From Gammaproteobacteria bacterium (GTDB lineage Bacteria; Pseudomonadota; Gammaproteobacteria; Pseudomonadales; M0112): a DNA stretch of 12,383 bases. Within the stretch, counting starts at the first letter, position 1. Every line of letters begins with the position of its first letter. The stretch spans positions 1-12,383 of the forward strand of contig SBFY01000034.1 of the NCBI GenBank assembly GCA_006227085.1, written 5' to 3'. Below the pieces are notes generated by a model. That model saw only the letters and a program-made list of their open reading frames with translations, ran no database searches and was not told the DNA's origin. This document shows positions 1-7,760 of this stretch, piece by piece. The position numbers were made by a program, and so were the translations under genes.

Positions 1-723
1 GACATCCCCGACATGGACGCCGAATGGCTGTATGGCATCCTGGCACGGTTGCCACGCCGTACCCGTATTCGGCTGGTGGGCGCCGAACCCACCTTGCGCA
101 AGGATTTACCCGACATTATCCGGCGCGTGCGTGCACTCGGCCACACACCGGTAATACTGAGCAACGGCCTCAGCCTGGCCAAACGCGAGTATGCACGCAA
201 GCTCAAACAAGCCGGCCTGCGCACCATCCACCTGTCGATGGACGGTGGCCTGCGTGATGACCTGTATGAACAGATTTCCGGCATGGCCTGCGCTGAACGC
301 AAACTGCGTGCACTGGACAACCTCTGCAAGGAAAATTTCTTCGTCACCATCGGCGTCATCCTGCTGACGCAGGTGAACATGCCACATATAAGCGATTTTC
401 TCTCGCATTTGCATCGCTACCGCAATGTGCGGGAAATCCACTTCCGCTCGATTGGCGCCATGGGACGCCACATGGACACCGCACTGTCACCGGATTTGCC
501 ACAAATGGAAACACTGCTCAACAACATTCTTGGCATTGATATCCGCACACTCGACAGCTTTATGCAGCAGACAGCAACCAGCATCGACTTCCATCACAAC
601 GGTGTGGGCTACCAGCTCACGCAATGGCCTGACCTCAACAGTGCCCATCGAGGCCGCATCACACCGGAAGGTCGCATCGAGTCCTGTTTCGAGCACTTGA
701 TTGCCAATGAAGGCGGCTACTGA
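1..723 (+). CDS. Radical SAM enzyme, 5'-truncated by the window edge
   Basis: The reading frame is open from base 1 and ends with TGA at 721-723, leaving 240 visible residues. The true start lies upstream, so the ATG at 13 should not be taken as the start. Visible residues 27-30 read G-A-E-P, the equivalent of the radical SAM GGEP motif that contacts the SAM amino group. They are followed by TLRKDLP, a TNG-like SNG segment and a HLSMDGG strand, all in the usual order of a radical SAM TIM-barrel. The CxxxCxxC motif that binds the 4Fe-4S cluster should lie about 40 residues before GGEP and is outside the window. Only three cysteines are visible, spread out, so there is no SPASM-type auxiliary-cluster domain. 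Such enzymes cleave SAM to a 5'-deoxyadenosyl radical. The substrate is unknown. The stop codon overlaps the next start by one base, which implies coupling to the HDO-family gene. Family assignment is firm; subfamily is not. Confidence 0.85.
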   Translation, partial: DIPDMDAEWLYGILARLPRRTRIRLVGAEPTLRKDLPDIIRRVRALGHTPVILSNGLSLAKREYARKLKQAGLRTIHLSMDGGLRDDLYEQISGMACAERKLRALDNLCKENFFVTIGVILLTQVNMPHISDFLSHLHRYRNVREIHFRSIGAMGRHMDTALSPDLPQMETLLNNILGIDIRTLDSFMQQTATSIDFHHNGVGYQLTQWPDLNSAHRGRITPEGRIESCFEHLIANEGGY

Positions 724-1412
724 TGGATTTCCGCCAGCGCATTATCAAAGCAGCGGACCAGTGGCCGATCGAAGAAGCGCGCATTATCCAGTTACTGAGA
801 AATCCCCGCGCATCACAGAAGCTTCTCGGGCAGTTCGCACTGCATGTGTTCATCGGGGCCAGTCATTTCGCTGAAGCCATTGCCTTGATGTTCTGCCAGG
901 CTGACCACCCGGAAGCAAAAGCATTTTTACTGGAAAACCTGCTGGAAGAAACCGGCGTCGCATTGCGTGATAACACCTTTCGTTACCGCACAGCGCAGGA
1001 GCACACCATGTGGGCACGCCGGTTTTGCCACGCCTGCCAACTGGACGATGCTCATCTGGAGCAAGCGTTATCGCAGGCACCGCGCTGGCCCGCACAGGCA
1101 TTCGCCCTACTGGAACAACGCGATTGGCAAGCTGCCATTGCGTACCTGGTGGTCGGCTACGAGCGTGCATCACCCCGTTACATGCGGGCTGCGCATGATG
1201 CCTTGCTATCACGCGGCTTCCCGAAAGAAGCCTTGGTGTTCTTCCACAACCACATCGCGGCCGATGAAGCCCATGGCGAGCAAGGTGTCAACATCCTGCT
1301 GGCGATTGCCGAAACCCCGGCAGCGCAAGAACGCTTGCTGCAACATGTGAAAACCGGTGCCGAAGATTTCTGGCACGGATTGAATGGGCGCAACCAACCT
1401 GTACATCGTTAA
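723..1412 (+). CDS. Heme-oxygenase-like (HDO/TenA-like) iron-dependent redox enzyme
   Basis: This 229-residue, mostly helical protein resembles the iron-containing redox enzyme family (heme-oxygenase-like diiron oxidases such as CADD and UndA). Candidate metal ligands are E75 or E76 in ENLLEETG, E147 in GYERAS, and H177, D181 and H184 in HNHIAADEAH. The H-x3-D-x2-H spacing on the last helix matches the one known for CADD (H174, D178, H181). The first-helix histidine is less clear. The residue seven after E75 is R82, and the most likely equivalent is H94 in EHTMW, which would require a local insertion. Family members carry out O2-dependent oxidations, including C-C or N-C bond cleavage and N-oxygenation. 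The ATG at 723-725 shares its A with the upstream TGA, and an AAGG element lies just before it. The pairing with a radical SAM gene suggests two steps on one substrate; which substrate cannot be told. Confidence 0.75.
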   Translation: MDFRQRIIKAADQWPIEEARIIQLLRNPRASQKLLGQFALHVFIGASHFAEAIALMFCQADHPEAKAFLLENLLEETGVALRDNTFRYRTAQEHTMWARRFCHACQLDDAHLEQALSQAPRWPAQAFALLEQRDWQAAIAYLVVGYERASPRYMRAAHDALLSRGFPKEALVFFHNHIAADEAHGEQGVNILLAIAETPAAQERLLQHVKTGAEDFWHGLNGRNQPVHR

Positions 1413-2900
1413 ATGCTACTGAACTCCCCCCTCTTTGTTTTCCTGTTTTTACCGATAGCCATTGCCGGTTTTTTCCTGTGTGGCCGCGTCGGCGGTGCAC
1501 GCGTGGCATTAGGCTGGATCTGCGTGGTGTCACTGGTGTTTTACTTGCACTGGAACCCGGCACATGCGTGGGTGCTCGCGTTGACACTAGGATGGAACTA
1601 CCTGATCGCCCAATACCTGATCCGGCCCGATACCCGCTGGAAGCGCGCAATGCTGGTCACTGGCGTTAGCGGGAATGCGGCTTTCCTGGCTGGCTTCAAG
1701 GTCATTGCCGGTGGCATCTGGGATAACGCTGGCGGATTTTCCACCAGCACCCACATCCTGATCCCACTGGCCATTTCATTCATCACCTTCCAGCAAATTG
1801 CCTTCATCGTGGATGTGTATAAACGCCGCATCAAGACAATTAACCCCCTCGATTATCTGGCGTTCATCCTGTTTTTCCCGCAGCTGGTGATGGGACCTAT
1901 CGTGCACTACCGGGACATGCACCCGCAGTTCCATCATCATGACTGGACGCGCTGGCAGGCCAGCAACGTTTCCATCGGCACCTGCCTTTTCATCATTGGC
2001 CTGTTCAAGAAACTGGTGATCGCCGATTCCATCGCGCCTTATGTCAACGAAGGATTTGCCAGCCCGGACACATTAACACCATGGGACATGTGGGCCGTGG
2101 TGATGGGTTTCCAGATGCAACTCTATTTTGATTTCTCCGGTTATGCCGATATGGCGATTGGCATTGCCAGGATCCTGAACATCCGGCTGCCGATCAACTT
2201 TGACGCGCCTTACCGGGCAGTCAACCGGTTTGACCAATGGCGTCGCTGGCATATTTCCTTTTCCGCCTTCATGCGCCAATACGTGTTCTTCCCATTGGCG
2301 AAAAACCGCAAATTCCCGCTGAATGCCACACAGGCCTTGTTCGTTGTTGCTGTACTGTCAGGCTTTTGGCATGGATTCGGGATCACCTTCATGCTCTGGG
2401 GCCTTGCGCAAGCCGTGTTGATGCTGTTGACGCACTGGCGCAAGAAATGGCAACAACGGCTCACCAGCCCTATCAAGGATCTCCAGGCACCGGCAGGCAT
2501 CCAGGTCCTGATTACCTTCGGGATCACCCTGATGCTGGGCGTGTTATTCCGCTCACCCGACATGGCGACAGCCACAACGGTTTATCAATCGCTGTTCACG
2601 CCTGGCGAATCCGCATCATTCATGACAAGCCTGTTTGCCGGGCCGCTGGGCATGTATCTCGCCATCGCTGCACTGGTCACCTGGTGCCTGCCCACCACGC
2701 AACAGGTATTTGCCCATCACTGGACCGCCATGGACCAGCGCCATGAGCAACCGCAGGATACCTGGCCAGGCCTGATACCCGCATCAAACCGTTTACGCTT
2801 CACTCCGAACCTGCCCTGGGCTGTCCTGATGGGATTGATGCTGGCCTGTTGCATCACCTTCATGGACCGCAGCAGCCGCTTCATCTACTACCAGTTTTGA
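1413..2900 (+). CDS. MBOAT family membrane-bound O-acyltransferase (AlgI/DltB-like)
   Basis: This 495-residue polytopic membrane protein begins immediately after the upstream TAA, with no gap and no obvious ribosome binding site, so translation is probably coupled. Hallmarks of the AlgI/DltB branch are present in order. They are FYLHWNP near residue 43, SFITFQQIAFIVDVY near 122-136, FFPQLVMGPI near 154, the DFSGYADMAIGIAR segment at 240-253, RRWHISFS at 277-284 and SGFWHG at 316-321. H280 and H320 are the two conserved histidines. H320 is the likely catalytic residue, corresponding to AlgI H322. Such proteins transfer acyl groups, commonly acetyl, across or at the membrane onto extracytoplasmic polysaccharides, teichoic acids or other acceptors, usually with an SGNH-type partner. 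The next gene fits that partner role. The acceptor here is unknown, and no alginate genes are visible, so algI is not assigned. Confidence 0.93.
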   Translation: MLLNSPLFVFLFLPIAIAGFFLCGRVGGARVALGWICVVSLVFYLHWNPAHAWVLALTLGWNYLIAQYLIRPDTRWKRAMLVTGVSGNAAFLAGFKVIAGGIWDNAGGFSTSTHILIPLAISFITFQQIAFIVDVYKRRIKTINPLDYLAFILFFPQLVMGPIVHYRDMHPQFHHHDWTRWQASNVSIGTCLFIIGLFKKLVIADSIAPYVNEGFASPDTLTPWDMWAVVMGFQMQLYFDFSGYADMAIGIARILNIRLPINFDAPYRAVNRFDQWRRWHISFSAFMRQYVFFPLAKNRKFPLNATQALFVVAVLSGFWHGFGITFMLWGLAQAVLMLLTHWRKKWQQRLTSPIKDLQAPAGIQVLITFGITLMLGVLFRSPDMATATTVYQSLFTPGESASFMTSLFAGPLGMYLAIAALVTWCLPTTQQVFAHHWTAMDQRHEQPQDTWPGLIPASNRLRFTPNLPWAVLMGLMLACCITFMDRSSRFIYYQF

Positions 2901-2902
2901 TT

Positions 2903-4045
2903 ATGCGATTTTTAATCACATTGATGACCACTTGCCTGTTAGCGCTCGGCGCGATCGGGATCATCAACTATCATGCCGACCCTACCGGCACGATCGCACT
3001 GGCACGCCATGAACCGATCAGCGATTGCAGCATGTATACCGATCGCCGCTGGACCATCCCCATGACCCTCGCGGCCAGCGACAGCCACGCCACCATGAGT
3101 GGCACATCGCACATGCTGCACGGTTTTGATGAACAGGATCTTGAGCAGTATTTCGGCACTTCACCCGTCATCAACAGCAGCCTGCCCGCCATGACGATCG
3201 ACGAAATGCGCTGGCTGCTCGAGTCAGCACTGGCGAGCGGGAAGATACGACAAGCCCTCATCGGCATTGAATACGCCATGTTCAATAGCCGTTTTCCCGG
3301 TCATCCGGATGCCTTGCAAGAAGATGTCACGCACTGGCGAACGATCAAGAACCATTTCCTGCCGTATTTTTCGCTGTCAGCCACCAAGGCATCCTGGCAT
3401 GCCTGGCAACAGGACTGCACCCAGAGCCTGGGAAAGGCGACTGGTTTCCCCAAGGCCATCCCGGTGCAATTCCTGGCAAAACCCAACGCGCAAGGTGACA
3501 TCCATCCCAGCGAACAAACCGCTCGCGCGCATGGCTCCCAGCACCCTTTCAACGAACCGGCTTACCGCCAGTCCATGGCATCGTTTGAGCAACTGTTGGC
3601 GGCTGGCTGTAGCCAGAAAGCCACACTGGATATCATCATCCCGCCACGGCATGTGCGCATGGAGCGCATTGCCTATGAGTTGGGTCTCAGCGCTGAAACC
3701 CGGCAATGGAAGCATGATGTGTTAGCCATTATCAGCAAATGGCAAGCACAGCATTGCCCGGTGCGATTGGTCGACTTCCAGGCGTACAACACGATCACCA
3801 CTTCACCGTTCCAGCGACCTAAAGACAGGACCCATGGCACCAAGTGGTATTACGAACCGTCCCATTTCAAACCAGCCACCGGCCGCTGCATCCTGGCTAG
3901 CCTGAAAGGCAATGCGCAGGCCTGCACCAAAAACCCGTTCGGGCTGGAGCTGGATGAGAATTCGATTGGTCTCAACGAGAAGCGTTTGCTACAGCAAGAA
4001 AAATTGCGTTTCAGGAACTCACCGGCCAAGCCGGATCAGCGGTGA
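2903..4045 (+). CDS. Membrane-anchored SGNH-hydrolase-like protein, probable MBOAT partner
   Basis: I chose the ATG at 2903 (380 aa) because it gives a hydrophobic signal-anchor at residues 3-22 straight from the start and leaves only 2 bases after the MBOAT stop. An in-frame start at 2849 would instead read through the end of the MBOAT gene. Ribosome-binding sequence is poor. Residues 66-70 (S-G-T-S-H) resemble the G-[ST]-S-R block I of SGNH-like proteins found beside MBOAT genes, followed by INSSLPAMTIDEM as a possible block II. Near the C-terminus, YYEPSHFKPATG contains E318-x2-H321, the counterpart of the DxxH pair. The middle has DIIIPPRH, also typical of this group. AlgX/AlgJ-like partners complete acyl transfer in the periplasm, and this protein may do likewise. 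Its catalytic competence is uncertain because the serine context and acid residue differ from textbook GDSL enzymes. The last 10 bases overlap greA on the other strand. Confidence 0.72.
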   Translation: MRFLITLMTTCLLALGAIGIINYHADPTGTIALARHEPISDCSMYTDRRWTIPMTLAASDSHATMSGTSHMLHGFDEQDLEQYFGTSPVINSSLPAMTIDEMRWLLESALASGKIRQALIGIEYAMFNSRFPGHPDALQEDVTHWRTIKNHFLPYFSLSATKASWHAWQQDCTQSLGKATGFPKAIPVQFLAKPNAQGDIHPSEQTARAHGSQHPFNEPAYRQSMASFEQLLAAGCSQKATLDIIIPPRHVRMERIAYELGLSAETRQWKHDVLAIISKWQAQHCPVRLVDFQAYNTITTSPFQRPKDRTHGTKWYYEPSHFKPATGRCILASLKGNAQACTKNPFGLELDENSIGLNEKRLLQQEKLRFRNSPAKPDQR

Positions 4046-4512
4046 CGCACCCCGACGATTTCGTAATCGATCTCGCCACCCGGCGCATTCACCACCACGA
4101 TATCGCCTTCTTCCTTGCCGATCAGCGCTCGCGCCATCGGTGATGTGAACGACAACAGGTTGTTGCGTACATCCGCCTCGTCTTCACCCACGATGCGATA
4201 GGTGATGGTTTCATCGGTATCGAGCTTGAGAATGTCGACTGTCACACCAAACACGACCTTGCCGTTCTCTGGCAGCTTGGTGACATCAATCACCTGGGCG
4301 TGTGACAACTTGCCCTCAATCTCCTGGATGCGACCTTCCACAAAACCCTGTTGCTCACGCGCCGCGTGATATTCAGCGTTTTCTTTCAGGTCACCGTGCG
4401 CACGGGCTTCAGCAATCGCCTGGATAATGCGGGGGCGCTCCACCGTTTTCAGCCGTGTCAACTCTTCACGCAGCAGGGTTTCGCCCCTGACGGTCATCGG
4501 CACCTTGCTCAT
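4036..4512 (-). CDS. greA: Transcription elongation factor GreA
   Basis: This 158-residue protein has exactly the E. coli GreA length and is very similar throughout. It binds the RNA polymerase secondary channel and stimulates cleavage of the 3' end of backtracked transcripts. The N-terminal coiled coil spans roughly residues 1-75, and its tip carries D41 and E44 in HGDLKENAEYHAA, the acidic pair that acts at the polymerase active site. The C-terminal FKBP-like domain follows and includes SPMARALIGKEEGD. The ATG at 4512-4510 overlaps the carB stop as ATGA. An AAGAGGT ribosome binding site at 4525-4519 lies inside the carB coding end with a 6-base spacer, so carB and greA are coupled. In many proteobacteria yhbY, rlmE and ftsH follow greA. 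Here a convergent accessory cassette follows instead. Confidence 0.98.
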   Translation of the reverse strand: MSKVPMTVRGETLLREELTRLKTVERPRIIQAIAEARAHGDLKENAEYHAAREQQGFVEGRIQEIEGKLSHAQVIDVTKLPENGKVVFGVTVDILKLDTDETITYRIVGEDEADVRNNLLSFTSPMARALIGKEEGDIVVVNAPGGEIDYEIVGVRHR

Positions 4513-7500
4513 GACAACACCTCTTCATGCAACTGCTGCAAGCGATGCACATTCAGTTCATTACCGAACTTGAGCGCACTGCATACCGCTTCTGCACCCG
4601 CCAACGTCGTGGTGTAGTACACCTTGCGCTGCAGGGCTGAACGACGGATCGCTGCTGAATCAGCAATCGATTTGCGCCCTTCCACCGTGTTCACAATCAG
4701 CTGGATCTCGCCATTCTTGATCATGTCGACCACGTGTGGACGACCTTCCTGCACTTTATTGACGCGCTTGACGGCCAATCCAGCCTCGGCAATGACTTTC
4801 GCCGTGCCGCTGGTCGCGACCAGCTCAAAACCAAGATCGGCCATCGATTGCGCTACCGCCACCACTGCCGGTTTATCGAAATCACGCACACTGATAAACA
4901 CCTTGCCGGCACGCGGCAATTTCTCGCCCGCACCCAACTGGGCTTTCATGTACGCTTCGCCAAACGTGCGTCCCACACCCATCACTTCGCCAGTCGATTT
5001 CATCTCCGGCCCCAACAAGGGGTCCACCGACGGGAATTTATTGAAGGGGAACACCGCCTCTTTCACGCTCACATACGGCGGCACAATCTCTTTCGTGAAG
5101 CCCTGCTCGGCCAATGATTGGCCAGCCATGCAACGTGCGGCCACTTTCGCCAGTGAAACGCCGATACACTTGGAAACAAATGGCACGGTGCGCGAGGCGC
5201 GCGGGTTCACCTCAATCACATAAATCTCGCCATCCTGCACGGCCAACTGCGCATTCATCAGGCCAACCACGCCCAGCTCCAGCGCCATCGCGCGAATCAT
5301 CTCGCGCATGCGATCCTGCAATTCCGCTGACATCGAATACGGCGGCAAGGAACAGGCAGAATCGCCGGAATGCACACCCGCCTGTTCAATGTGTTGCATG
5401 ATGGCGCCGATCACCACGTCCTTGCCATCACTGACCGCATCAATGTCAATTTCGGTGGCATGGCTGAGGAAACGATCCAGCAAGACTGGCGAATCCTCGG
5501 AAACCTCCACCGCATCACGCATGTAGCGGCGCAACTCATCCTCACCATGCACGATTTCCATGGCACGGCCACCCAACACATAGGACGGGCGCACCACCAG
5601 GGGATAACCAATTGCGCGGGCTTTTTCGATCGCGGCATCCACGCTACGCACAGTGGCATTTTCAGGTTGCAGCAAACCCAGTTTCTGGATCATCTGCTGG
5701 AAGCGCTCACGATCTTCCGCGCGGTCAATCGCATCCGGCGTGGTGCCGATAATCGGTACACCGGCTGCTTCCAGCGCACGCGCCAGTTTCAGCGGTGTCT
5801 GGCCACCAAACTGCACGATCACACCTTTCGGCTTTTCAACATCAATGATCGCCAGCACATCTTCCAGCGTCACCGGCTCGAAGAACAGGCGATCGGAGGT
5901 ATCGTAATCGGTGGAAACCGTTTCCGGGTTGCAATTGACCATGATGGTTTCATAACCGTCTTCACGCATGGCCAATGCGGCATGCACACAGCAGTAATCA
6001 AACTCGATACCTTGACCGATCCGGTTCGGGCCACCGCCAAGCACCAGGATCTTGTCACGCTGGCTGGGGTTGGCCTCACACTCGTCTTCATAGGTGGAAT
6101 ACATATACGCGGTGCTGGAGGCAAATTCTGCCGCACAGGTATCCACACGCTTGAACACCGGGCGCACACCCAATGACTGGCGACGATCGCGCACGGCTTT
6201 TTCTTTTTCGCCCAGTAATACGCCCAAACGCTTGTCGGAAAAGCCCTTGCGCTTCAAGCGGCGCATATGGGCAGCATCCATACCAGCCAGTGATGCATTG
6301 GCCAAGGCCTGTTCTTCACGAATCAGGTCTTCGATTTGCACCAGGAACCATGGATCAATGCCCGTATGCTCATTCACTTCTTCCAGCGTAAACCCATGAC
6401 GGAACGCATCACCCACGCAGGCCAGCAGTTGTGCACTGGGGTTTTTCAATTCGATCGTCAGGGCATCACGCAAATCCGGCGTATCGGTATCAAACCACGG
6501 GTCGAGGCCACTCATGCCGGTTTCCAGGCCACGCAGGGCTTTCTGCATCGATTCCTGGAACGTGCGGCCAATCGCCATCACCTCGCCCACGGATTTCATC
6601 TGTGTGGTCAGGCGCGGGTTGGCTTCCGGGAATTTCTCGAAGGTGAACCGCGGGATCTTGGTCACGACATAGTCAATTGACGGTTCAAACGAGGCTGGCG
6701 TCACACCACCGGTAATATCGTTCTGCAATTCATCCAGCGTGTAACCGATCGCCAGCTTCGCAGCCACTTTGGCAATCGGGAAGCCGGTGGCCTTGGAAGC
6801 CAGTGCCGATGAACGCGACACACGCGGGTTCATCTCGATAATCACCATGCGGCCGTCAGCCGGGTTAATCCCGAACTGCACATTGGAGCCGCCGGTTTCC
6901 ACACCGATTTCACGCAGCACCGCCAACGAGGCGTTACGCATGATCTGGTATTCCTTGTCGGTCAGCGTTTGTGCCGGTGCGACAGTGATGGAGTCACCGG
7001 TGTGCACACCCATCGGGTCAAAGTTTTCAATCGAGCAGACGATGATGCAGTTATCGTTCCTGTCCCGCACCACTTCCATTTCATATTCTTTCCAGCCGAT
7101 CAGTGATTCATCGATCAGCAGTTCGCGCGTGGGCGACAGGTCCAATCCGCGCTCACAAATCTCTTCAAATTCTTCGCGGTTATAGGCAATACCACCACCG
7201 GAACCGCCCATGGTGAATGACGGGCGGATAATGCAGGGGAAACCGACCTGGTCGAGCACTTGCAAGGCTTCTTCCATGCTGTGCGCCAAGGCCGAACGCG
7301 GCGTGGCCAGACCGATACGCTTCATGGCCTGGTCAAATAACTCGCGGTCTTCGGCTTTGTCGATCGCTTCACGGGTCGCACCAATCATCGTCACACCGAA
7401 CTTTTCCAGCACGCCTTCACGCGCCAGGTCGAGTGCACAATTCAATGCGGTCTGGCCGCCCATGGTGGGCAACAAGGCATCCGGGCGTTCTTTTTCGATG

Positions 7501-7730
7501 ATGCGGGCAACGGCCTGCCAGGTCACCGGCTCGATATAGGTGGCATCCGCCATCGCCGGGTCGGTCATGATGGTGGCCGGATTGGAGTTCACCAGGATGA
7601 CGCGCAGCCCCTCTTCCTTCAGCGCCTTGCAGGCCTGTGCCCCGGAATAATCAAACTCACAGGCCTGGCCAATCACGATCGGCCCCGCCCCCAGGATCAG
7701 GATGGATTGCAAGTCAGTACGCTTCGGCAT
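4509..7730 (-). CDS. carB: Carbamoyl-phosphate synthase large subunit
   Basis: At 1073 residues this matches the E. coli CarB length, and the N-terminus is nearly the same (MPKRTD...SILILGAGPIVIGQ). The enzyme uses two ATP, bicarbonate and glutamine-derived ammonia to make carbamoyl phosphate for pyrimidine and arginine synthesis. The duplicated synthetase halves are clear: the first phosphate-binding stretch is GAGPIVIGQACEFDYSG near residue 14, and the repeat GGGPNRIGQGIEFDYC starts near 560. Each half carries an ATP-grasp domain. The C-terminal allosteric domain (about residue 936 onward) starts at KVFISVRDFDKP and keeps ATSGTA, NKVQEGRPH and NTVEGR, the segments that contact UMP, IMP or ornithine in E. 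coli. AGGAAA at 7742-7737 sits 6 bases before the ATG. The stop overlaps greA by 4 bases. It lies 30 bases after carA, with which it forms a heterodimer linked by an ammonia tunnel. Confidence 0.99.
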   Translation of the reverse strand: MPKRTDLQSILILGAGPIVIGQACEFDYSGAQACKALKEEGLRVILVNSNPATIMTDPAMADATYIEPVTWQAVARIIEKERPDALLPTMGGQTALNCALDLAREGVLEKFGVTMIGATREAIDKAEDRELFDQAMKRIGLATPRSALAHSMEEALQVLDQVGFPCIIRPSFTMGGSGGGIAYNREEFEEICERGLDLSPTRELLIDESLIGWKEYEMEVVRDRNDNCIIVCSIENFDPMGVHTGDSITVAPAQTLTDKEYQIMRNASLAVLREIGVETGGSNVQFGINPADGRMVIIEMNPRVSRSSALASKATGFPIAKVAAKLAIGYTLDELQNDITGGVTPASFEPSIDYVVTKIPRFTFEKFPEANPRLTTQMKSVGEVMAIGRTFQESMQKALRGLETGMSGLDPWFDTDTPDLRDALTIELKNPSAQLLACVGDAFRHGFTLEEVNEHTGIDPWFLVQIEDLIREEQALANASLAGMDAAHMRRLKRKGFSDKRLGVLLGEKEKAVRDRRQSLGVRPVFKRVDTCAAEFASSTAYMYSTYEDECEANPSQRDKILVLGGGPNRIGQGIEFDYCCVHAALAMREDGYETIMVNCNPETVSTDYDTSDRLFFEPVTLEDVLAIIDVEKPKGVIVQFGGQTPLKLARALEAAGVPIIGTTPDAIDRAEDRERFQQMIQKLGLLQPENATVRSVDAAIEKARAIGYPLVVRPSYVLGGRAMEIVHGEDELRRYMRDAVEVSEDSPVLLDRFLSHATEIDIDAVSDGKDVVIGAIMQHIEQAGVHSGDSACSLPPYSMSAELQDRMREMIRAMALELGVVGLMNAQLAVQDGEIYVIEVNPRASRTVPFVSKCIGVSLAKVAARCMAGQSLAEQGFTKEIVPPYVSVKEAVFPFNKFPSVDPLLGPEMKSTGEVMGVGRTFGEAYMKAQLGAGEKLPRAGKVFISVRDFDKPAVVAVAQSMADLGFELVATSGTAKVIAEAGLAVKRVNKVQEGRPHVVDMIKNGEIQLIVNTVEGRKSIADSAAIRRSALQRKVYYTTTLAGAEAVCSALKFGNELNVHRLQQLHEEVLS

Positions 7731-7760
7731 ATGGCCTTTCCTACACTCAAGCCGCGCGAA

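Noticed and set aside
2849..2902. Upstream in-frame ATG for the SGNH-like gene, overlapping the MBOAT end
   Set aside because: The extra 18 residues (MHHLHGPQQP...) are the MBOAT C-terminus read in another frame, and they would bury the signal-anchor. The ATG at 2903 is the natural start.
4022..4034. CCGGC-CAA-GCCGG inverted repeat just after greA, considered as a terminator
   Set aside because: The stem is only 5 bp. The nearest T run on the minus strand is about 20 bases further on, inside the coding end of the convergent gene, so it is too weak to call.
5370..6176. 268-residue open frame on the plus strand opposite carB
   Set aside because: It is an antisense shadow of the highly conserved carB coding frame, with His- and Arg-rich low-quality sequence and no family match.
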